64,000 nucleotides of DNA from Prolixibacteraceae bacterium JC049 (GTDB lineage Bacteria; Bacteroidota; Bacteroidia; Bacteroidales; Prolixibacteraceae): assembly GCA_023369685.1 (NCBI GenBank), contig SACZ01000001.1, positions 310,381 through 374,380 on the forward strand, read 5' to 3'. The position numbers were made by a program, and so were the translations under genes. Each line of letters begins with the position of its first letter. Position 1 is the stretch's first letter. Below are positions 54,962 through 61,686 of this stretch, one piece after another. Under the pieces are notes generated by a model. The model saw only the letters and a program-made list of their open reading frames with translations, searched no databases and was not told where the DNA came from.

Positions 54962-56137
54962 ATGAAAGTATCAGCTCTTTTTTGGTATCGATTACGTCAT
55001 TTGCTAATTTTTTTAATTTGGTGGAATATCTCTATTCGCCTTTTTATCTATTTACGTTTTGCGGGACAGCTTGATGCTGGCGAGTCGGTTGCCAAAGCCA
55101 TATCTATAATTCGTGACAATCAATCCATTATTACCATTTGTGCATGTGTGATTTCCATATTCACTTGGTTGATGGAGGAGTTTGCTTTCAATAAACTATT
55201 GAAGCGACTGGGAACTGTAAACGGTAGTATCTTTCGTTCATTGTCCTATTTGGTATTGTTTACCGTGTTTTCGCTGTTTGCCGGACTATGGTATAATGTG
55301 GTTTACCATGATGTTTCATTCTGGAAATCGTTGGGAAGTGCAGAACGTTACCTGTTTAATGATACATGGCTGTTCTTTTTTATTATTGTAATTCTAACCA
55401 ATTGGGCCATGAACTTGTTTGTGGCGGCCGAAAATCATCTGGGAAAAGGGAATATCAACAAAATTTTAAGTGGAGCTTATCGGGTGCCTCAGGAAGAAGC
55501 TAAAATATTTATGTTTCTCGACCTGGTTTCTTCGTCTCGTGCCGCAGAGCTATTGGGACATCAGCGTTACAGTCGCTTTTTGCAAGAGAGCTTCAAAGAG
55601 ATGAGTAACCTAATCATTAAACACCGCGCTACAGTTTACCAGTATGTGGGCGATGAAGTGGTATTGGTGTGGGATGCTAAAAAGCCGATTAACTATATTC
55701 GAAGCCTTCGCTTTTACTTCGATTTATTGAATGTATGGAAGGAGAGAGAACAATATTATAATGACAAATATGGTATAACACCGCTTTTTACCGCATCGTT
55801 GAATAGTGGTAAGGTGATGGTGGCAGAAGTGGGAGAGATAAAAACCGAAATAGCATACCATGGCGATGTGTTGAACACTGCTTCGCGAGTACAGAAAGTA
55901 TGCAAAGTATATCAACAACCACTAGTGGTAACGCAAGAGTTTGTCACGGCAGCCGGCAAGGTTAATCCGGAGTTCGAATTTTCGCTGTTGGACGATATCG
56001 AACTGCCGGGAAAAGAAAATAAGGTGAAGATTTTCGGTGTCACTTCCAACTTAGGAGTTGAGAAGCACTGTTGCTATGAAAGCTATTACCGAAAGTGTAA
56101 TTCCTACCATAAACGTATTATAGGCAATACGCAATAA
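54962..56137 (+). CDS. Membrane-bound class III nucleotidyl cyclase
   Basis: The 391-residue protein has four membrane segments (about 12-32, 54-72, 96-115, 135-155) and a class III cyclase domain from about 180. Both metal aspartates are present (D187 in FMFLDLVSSS, D231 in YVGDEVVLVW), as are the transition-state residues N305 and R309 in GDVLNTASRV. The position that is usually Asp or Thr in adenylate cyclases appears to be E296 (KTEIAYHGD), so the base used is open. Its last 29 codons run over the end of the opposite gene (56051-56137); this tail, rich in Cys, Tyr and Lys, has no match to the cyclase fold. It has its own promoter. Confidence 0.9.
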   Translation: MKVSALFWYRLRHLLIFLIWWNISIRLFIYLRFAGQLDAGESVAKAISIIRDNQSIITICACVISIFTWLMEEFAFNKLLKRLGTVNGSIFRSLSYLVLFTVFSLFAGLWYNVVYHDVSFWKSLGSAERYLFNDTWLFFFIIVILTNWAMNLFVAAENHLGKGNINKILSGAYRVPQEEAKIFMFLDLVSSSRAAELLGHQRYSRFLQESFKEMSNLIIKHRATVYQYVGDEVVLVWDAKKPINYIRSLRFYFDLLNVWKEREQYYNDKYGITPLFTASLNSGKVMVAEVGEIKTEIAYHGDVLNTASRVQKVCKVYQQPLVVTQEFVTAAGKVNPEFEFSLLDDIELPGKENKVKIFGVTSNLGVEKHCCYESYYRKCNSYHKRIIGNTQ

Positions 56138-57196
56138 TTTAAACTTCTTTGCTAAGATTAATCCAAGGCTATACTGATCCCGGATCATGGTATTGTATAG
56201 ATCGTCGTAGCTGTTCATCATGTTTCGAACGGCATCTTCGTAATACCTGTAGTCCATCTTATAGAAATTTCCGAAGAAAAGTAAATTGACCTTATTTTTA
56301 GCAACATCTTCCTGTTTAAATGTTCCTGACGAAACCTTTGGTCGGGTAGATAGGATAGCAAAAATCAGCGAAATTAAACATGTGATAATGAGTATTATCA
56401 ACGGGTAAATCATCCACTTCATATTGTTGAGTTGACTAAACCCAACTGTGGCACTAAACGAAACGATTACGGATGTGACTGTAAGTAAGATATTGGCTTT
56501 GTTGTCGGCTATGGAGCTCAAATTAATTTGGTTGCGAGCCGTAAGTCGAAGCATGGATTCAATACCACGAGATGTGGATAGAGTTTCTTTTTTCTTTTTG
56601 CCCTTATCCAATAAATCCTGAATGCGTTTGATGTTTTTTTCTTTTAACGACTGATATTCTCTTCTGGCAAAATCGGTACAATATTGTTGCTTTTTCAAGA
56701 ATCGTAATGTGTCGAAAAGATAATACGACTTGGTCAATTTTTGGTTGAGCGATAGTTCGAATTCCTTTTTTAGAGCAAAAGAGTAATCGATGAAATCATC
56801 CAGATGAAGATGGAAATAGTCGGCGTCGCAAACAATTTTAGCCAACTTAGTAGAAGGGGTGGCTGCAATTTTTGTTCCGGCAATCATTACATCAATCTGA
56901 TTCAAATCTTCTTCTGATAAATCATCTTTTAGAAATTCCTTGGCAATTCTAACGCTTTCCTCTTCATGTCCGAAACTACATACGCTATAGCCTGTGTCAT
57001 GGAACCAGGCAGCCAGAGTAACAAGGAACATTTCGTGCTCGGTTACATTTTCGTTTTGGGCAATTAAACGTGCTTGCTCAACTACCTTTTGGGTGTGACC
57101 AATATTGTGAAATGGGAATTGTTCTTCGTTAAACCGATCTTCAAAAAAAGAGCGAACGTATTCTTCGGTTGCAATTAATATTTTATTTCGATCCAT
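56051..57196 (-). CDS. HD-domain phosphohydrolase fused to a Pycsar-type membrane effector domain (PycTM, DUF5706)
   Basis: The 381-residue protein starts with an HD domain: FHNIGHTQKVVEQARLIA (H34), AAWFHDTGY (H66, D67) and VCDADYFHL (D124), all ligands intact. After a lysine-rich linker comes SRGIESMLRLTARNQINLSS and IADNKANILLTVTSVIVSF, the mark of the Pycsar effector membrane domain, with helices at about 236-256, 262-285 and 355-378. Pycsar effectors respond to cCMP or cUMP made by a class III cyclase and damage the inner membrane. HD-PycTM fusions also occur as chromosomal genes in Bacteroidota and may be signalling proteins. It overlaps the histidine phosphatase gene by 14 bp and the cyclase by 87 bp. 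Confidence 0.87.
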   Translation of the reverse strand: MDRNKILIATEEYVRSFFEDRFNEEQFPFHNIGHTQKVVEQARLIAQNENVTEHEMFLVTLAAWFHDTGYSVCSFGHEEESVRIAKEFLKDDLSEEDLNQIDVMIAGTKIAATPSTKLAKIVCDADYFHLHLDDFIDYSFALKKEFELSLNQKLTKSYYLFDTLRFLKKQQYCTDFARREYQSLKEKNIKRIQDLLDKGKKKKETLSTSRGIESMLRLTARNQINLSSIADNKANILLTVTSVIVSFSATVGFSQLNNMKWMIYPLIILIITCLISLIFAILSTRPKVSSGTFKQEDVAKNKVNLLFFGNFYKMDYRYYEDAVRNMMNSYDDLYNTMIRDQYSLGLILAKKFKLLRIAYNTFMVGITLSVIAFIATVLLNS

Positions 57197-57815
57197 GATG
57201 GCTGATATTTTGATTTTCCAAACAGTTTACCGATAAGTTTCGATAAGCCTCTTTTCGGATAATTTTCCAGTTTCGTTTCTTTAAAAATCGGATGGTTTCT
57301 CGTATTTGAAAACCATGCCCGACAATAATAATATCTTTTGATTTCGTTTTTTGTTCAATCCATTTGCCCCATTCTGCTACAGCTTGCTTTTCTTCCTGCA
57401 TTTCAATCATGCTAACCAAACGCGATGCTCCAAACCAAATGCCTGCAGGTAATTTAACAAGCGGTATAGGAATTATTTTGTAATCAATTTCTCTCAATAC
57501 CTCTTTAACCACGTATGTTGGTTTAGAACCAAATAAAATGGCAGCAGTGTGTTGCGATCGGGGTAAGGGGCTGCAATAAATGGTATCGGTAAGGTTAGTG
57601 CCTTTTAGTTTCGAAAGTACATGTTTAGGTTTAAACGGAACTACAGGAGCAATATTGTATTGGTGTTTGTATTTCTGTGCATCCTTGGCCGTACTCCATT
57701 TCAATGGTGGTAAATCCACTTTTGCATGTCGAATAAGGTATACCCGATGCTGTGCTTGTAATTGAAAACAAGCAGTCAGTATTAATATGAGTAGTCCTAT
57801 TCGTATTGAAATCAT
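57183..57815 (-). CDS. Exported histidine-phosphatase family protein
   Basis: The 210-residue protein has a signal peptide (cleavage near LQAQ) and the histidine phosphatase motif VYLIRHAKVD (catalytic H30) near the mature start. CSPLPRSQHTAAIL gives the phosphate-pocket arginine, and the second histidine is in IIVGHGFQIRETIRFL. The set is intact, so the enzyme should be active in the periplasm on a phosphoester. Its gene lies 3 bp after the large outer-membrane gene and overlaps the HD-PycTM gene, a tight three-gene operon. Confidence 0.88.
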   Translation of the reverse strand: MISIRIGLLILILTACFQLQAQHRVYLIRHAKVDLPPLKWSTAKDAQKYKHQYNIAPVVPFKPKHVLSKLKGTNLTDTIYCSPLPRSQHTAAILFGSKPTYVVKEVLREIDYKIIPIPLVKLPAGIWFGASRLVSMIEMQEEKQAVAEWGKWIEQKTKSKDIIIVGHGFQIRETIRFLKKRNWKIIRKEAYRNLSVNCLENQNISHHGSK

Positions 57816-57818
57816 GAC

Positions 57819-60800
57819 TTAGAATTGAAAGTTGACTTTAAAGGAAACCAAAGTATCCTCGCTACTTTTCTCTAAATTGAGATTAAATATGGCAAAATTG
57901 AATGGAGATACCCAAAAACCGACACCATAACCATGGTGCCATTTGGAAGAATCTTCATCATCGAGCCAAACTCTACCTACATCGTTGAACAGGGTGAAGC
58001 CGGTAAGTCCGTTTAGTACATATGAATTGAAACTGCCCAGTCGGACACGAATTTCACTGTTCTGATATACTGCGGCATCGCCATGAAAACGAGTGGCCCG
58101 GTAACCACGAAGGTTGGTTTTGCCTCCCAGTTGTGCAGCATAATAAAATGGAAAATTGCCCCAGTTTTTACTTGCTCCTACGCGAAATGCATAAACCACT
58201 CTTGGACGTTGCGAGAAACTTAAATATCCTCGCCAGTCGGCATTCAGTTGATGGAAATCTTTCGATCCACTTTTAATGCCAATATTGTAATTATAATCTG
58301 CTTTAAAATGAATTCCTTTAGTGGGGAAAATACTACTTCCCTCAAACTGCTCTTCGGTTTTTAAAGTGCGGGTTGAGGCGCTGTTGTATTCATAACCAAC
58401 AGTAAATGAACCGTGCTTGGTTTCTTGTAGATCTTCTTCTGAAAGCATATTTACAAACCGATTTTTGTGCTCTTCCACATGAGCGCTTTTGTAAGTTAAC
58501 GAAGAGAAAACTTGTGAGCGTTTTTTCTTGTCGAACCATTTCGAAAACTGAAATTTAGTTCGATAAAAGCGTACTGGAGAGCGGTAAAAGAGTTTGTCAT
58601 CTTTAGGTACTAACCATTTGGTCTCATTTCCTAAACCGAAGAAATTATTCTGATAGTCCGGAGTTTTTATGTCGGCTGTAAGAATTAATTCCGAACGATG
58701 AAGTGGATAAAATATTCGACCTTCATAATTGAAGTGGGTAGAGTTGCTGGAGAAAGCATGGTTAAGTACCAAACGGTGCGACCACTCTTTAAATCGGGTG
58801 TACTTTTTTATGATTGGACCTCCACCAATAATTAATCCATCGTCAGGGTTTAAGCCGAAAGCAAATCCCGGAGATGTAACATCATACTTAAATCGAAGTC
58901 GATCGTATTCGACAGCGCTTTTATAAATATTGCTTTTAAGTTTAATAGGGTGTTGTCCCTCTAATTTCGTCGACTTTTTATCGTAGATGGTAGCTTGCCA
59001 TTTACTATTGGAGTCGTTGATTACTTTGTCTTTATTTTCTCCACCAATTACCCTTATTCGAATACCTTTGACCGGAGTGCCGGAAAAGTGAACTCGGTCG
59101 TTGCCATCTAATCCGTAAATGTGTACTTCTTCGGTTTCTGATGGTGTAAATGATCGAGAAAATGAAGTAGTACTTTTTTTCTTATTCTGAATTTGAACCA
59201 ATAACTGATTGCCATTACCTTCGATGGTAATCCGATCATCTTTTTTTGTTCCAACAACTTCTACTGCTTTAGAAAGCGAACGATAAAGTTGATGAGCCAT
59301 TGGTTTTAAATTTCGAACACGTGCTTTTATCGTTTGTGCGGTTGTTTTTCCACACAGTGGATAAATTTCCTTTGGAAAGTGGAGCATTGCTTCGTCAATC
59401 TTCTGATCGGTTAAAGCTTGCTGTAGTTCGGTAATAATTTGTTGCCAATCGTTCCAGTCTAGAGAAGTCAGGAATGTACGATCGAAATAACGAGCATTAA
59501 ACGAAAGTCCTTCCACATTGTGGGTGATGGTATCTATTCCCTGAAACTTGGGTAAAATCCACTTTCTGGCAACCAGCCATGGCAGAATTCCATCAGCTTT
59601 ATAAAAAGCCTGATCGCGATCACGCGGAATGGGGCGATAATGGGTCTTTCCATTTTTTTTATGGGTTGCCCAACGCCACTGATCATCATGCCTGTCCCAA
59701 TCGTTTATGATAATGTCCAGTAAACGAGCTCGTAGCACCTCTTTCTGGTTGGCTTGTGCTGAGTGTCTTTTATGCGTCTTTTTTAATACCTCATCGGTGT
59801 TTACCAGGTCGGTTGAGTTGCCAAAATGTTTTTCATCGCTTCTGTCTCCTGCCGGACGCTCTTCAAAAAGAAAAAGGTGTCCGCCCAAGTCTTCTTGGTA
59901 TTGTTCCAGTGTCGGATCATTAGGAACATACACTATGGAAGGATTAGTGTGGTATACTCCTGCTGCTTCAGCCAGTTGTGCCGCAGGAATCGCCCCATAC
60001 GGATTCGATGAAGAGATAAAATCTTGTGCTAAGTCGATGGCAAAAGTGTTTTTTAGCTCTTTGGGTAGAGCTCCTGCAACATACTTTTCCAACGAACGCA
60101 ATACATATTGCTTCCCATTTTTATCTTTCATTCTGATGGAATGGGTTTGTTGTCCTCCTCCTCGTTTTATAATGGATAGTCCTCCGTAAGCTTTTTCAAT
60201 ATCGAAAACTGGAACTTTGATTGGTGTTTTCCAAACTTCCCGGTAATTGTTTCCCATCCATCTCGATTGTTTTTTCGAGGCAATATATTGTGAGCTGGCA
60301 GCCATAGTAATGCTGTCGGGGAAATGGCGTTTTGCAAATTGGGGCTGAATATCGACGGTTGATTGTTGAAGTTCCTTTTCCCATATAATGCTATCGGTTC
60401 CTATAAATTGAATCTGAATGGTATTATCGTTTCGGAAATTAATACGTGTAAAGCCATACTTTTGTGCGGTAAAACCTTTTGTCGGTTTGGTTACATGTGC
60501 TGTTTGACTGAACGAGCCAGAGTTGATCTGATAAATGGAATCGTTATCGGAAAACTGGAAATTTTTATCGCCGGCAGACAGGTAAATGGATTGTTTAAAC
60601 TGTTTTAAAACCGACCAGAACGCATCTCTAAAGTAGCTGTATTCCGGAGATTTAATATCTTGCTTACCTCCTATTAATTTTCGATATAAAGTAACAGGAG
60701 CTTGGGTTGTCCATTGCTTAAATGAGAATTTCCCACCGCTATTTCCTTGACTAAAAAGATTGTGATGGGCAGCTAAAATAATTTGTTTGTCTCTATTTCT

Positions 60801-61322
60801 TCTTAATGCATCCTGAAGCTGAACAATCACATCGGCATCTTCTTCAATATCACATTTGGCATAACGACGATCGAAAGCGTGCAGCCACCATTGAGTATCC
60901 AATAATATTAGTGTATGTCGATCAGAAAGAGCAATCTCTTTGGGACCAGGACAACTGGCATCAGGGAGGATAGCTGAATTTTCTAGACTATCAGCCAGGT
61001 TTTGAAGGAACTTTTTCCCATTTTCTTTTCCGCCGTTCCATTCCCCCGGTCCAGGAGCAATAAATAACGGAGCATCTTTTAGTGTTTTAAAATGGAGAAT
61101 AGCTTGGTTAAAATCAGTATTCGACTTTTTATTACCCAAGTGAATAATGGCTTTCTCGTTTTCGGTTTGGCTAATCTGATGCTGTATTTCTTTTAAAAGC
61201 AATTTCGAATGTTGGTTTTCGATGTTACTATTTCCCAAAACAAATAACGAGAACTGATTTTCTTGGGCACAAAGAATAAAGGATGTGAAAGAGAAAAATA
61301 TTATAAATGCTAGTTGCTTCAT
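57819..61322 (-). CDS. Giant outer-membrane protein: degenerate metallophosphoesterase, kinase-like domain, beta-barrel
   Basis: The 1167-residue protein has a signal peptide (to about FILCAQ). Residues 24-330 follow the calcineurin-like phosphoesterase layout of a known Bacteroidota family, but the metal motifs are altered: GNSN (30-33) for GDxG, GNKK (63-66) for GDN, GPGEW (91-95) for GNHDW, and AGDKNFQ (about 250) for GHxHNxQ; AAHH (about 185) is kept. Residues about 365-690 hold VLRSLEK (about 409), LFEERPAGD, LDIIINDWDRHDDQWRW (about 544) and PRDRDQAF (about 567), which resemble the lysine, DRH loop and metal aspartate of atypical kinases. From about 800 to the end is a surface-antigen/BamA-like barrel closing in FQF. 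An enzyme that modifies or binds phosphorylated surface material is inferred. Confidence 0.82.
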   Translation of the reverse strand: MKQLAFIIFFSFTSFILCAQENQFSLFVLGNSNIENQHSKLLLKEIQHQISQTENEKAIIHLGNKKSNTDFNQAILHFKTLKDAPLFIAPGPGEWNGGKENGKKFLQNLADSLENSAILPDASCPGPKEIALSDRHTLILLDTQWWLHAFDRRYAKCDIEEDADVIVQLQDALRRNRDKQIILAAHHNLFSQGNSGGKFSFKQWTTQAPVTLYRKLIGGKQDIKSPEYSYFRDAFWSVLKQFKQSIYLSAGDKNFQFSDNDSIYQINSGSFSQTAHVTKPTKGFTAQKYGFTRINFRNDNTIQIQFIGTDSIIWEKELQQSTVDIQPQFAKRHFPDSITMAASSQYIASKKQSRWMGNNYREVWKTPIKVPVFDIEKAYGGLSIIKRGGGQQTHSIRMKDKNGKQYVLRSLEKYVAGALPKELKNTFAIDLAQDFISSSNPYGAIPAAQLAEAAGVYHTNPSIVYVPNDPTLEQYQEDLGGHLFLFEERPAGDRSDEKHFGNSTDLVNTDEVLKKTHKRHSAQANQKEVLRARLLDIIINDWDRHDDQWRWATHKKNGKTHYRPIPRDRDQAFYKADGILPWLVARKWILPKFQGIDTITHNVEGLSFNARYFDRTFLTSLDWNDWQQIITELQQALTDQKIDEAMLHFPKEIYPLCGKTTAQTIKARVRNLKPMAHQLYRSLSKAVEVVGTKKDDRITIEGNGNQLLVQIQNKKKSTTSFSRSFTPSETEEVHIYGLDGNDRVHFSGTPVKGIRIRVIGGENKDKVINDSNSKWQATIYDKKSTKLEGQHPIKLKSNIYKSAVEYDRLRFKYDVTSPGFAFGLNPDDGLIIGGGPIIKKYTRFKEWSHRLVLNHAFSSNSTHFNYEGRIFYPLHRSELILTADIKTPDYQNNFFGLGNETKWLVPKDDKLFYRSPVRFYRTKFQFSKWFDKKKRSQVFSSLTYKSAHVEEHKNRFVNMLSEEDLQETKHGSFTVGYEYNSASTRTLKTEEQFEGSSIFPTKGIHFKADYNYNIGIKSGSKDFHQLNADWRGYLSFSQRPRVVYAFRVGASKNWGNFPFYYAAQLGGKTNLRGYRATRFHGDAAVYQNSEIRVRLGSFNSYVLNGLTGFTLFNDVGRVWLDDEDSSKWHHGYGVGFWVSPFNFAIFNLNLEKSSEDTLVSFKVNFQF

Positions 61323-61686
61323 TTGGCTCGTTTTCAGGTGTTTCTTTTGACAAAATGATTCAAGCTGCTAGAGATTATCTCAATAGTTCTTCTTTTAATA
61401 CAATCGAGATAGAAATAAGGTTGTGTGTGATTGAATAAATATAGGTATAAACTTGTTTTTTCAGCAAAGAGTGGTCTGAAAAATAGTTTTACGTTTGCTT
61501 TTTATGAGAATTGAAATTGGCGAAGCCTCGAGTTTTTATGAGTTTAAAAAGCATGTTTGTGAAATGGTATCCCTTTATTTAGGTATAAAAGTGACCATAT
61601 TCAATTAATATATCCTTATTTTTTATTATTGTTCATTGGTGGCGAAATATATTCCTTTACACCTCGAATTTTAAGGGAAAATAAAC
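61323..61686. other. Divergent intergenic region
   Basis: AT-rich, 364 bp, between the giant outer-membrane gene (leftward) and the TonB receptor (rightward). TACGTTTG at 61490-61497 fits the -7 consensus for the rightward gene but is 190 bp from its start and lacks a TTG at normal spacing. No gene or strong hairpin seen. Confidence 0.45.

Noticed and set aside
59707-60189. 160-residue plus-strand frame opposite the giant outer-membrane gene
   Set aside because: It is the antisense shadow of a well-supported gene, with serine/cysteine-rich composition and no ribosome site.
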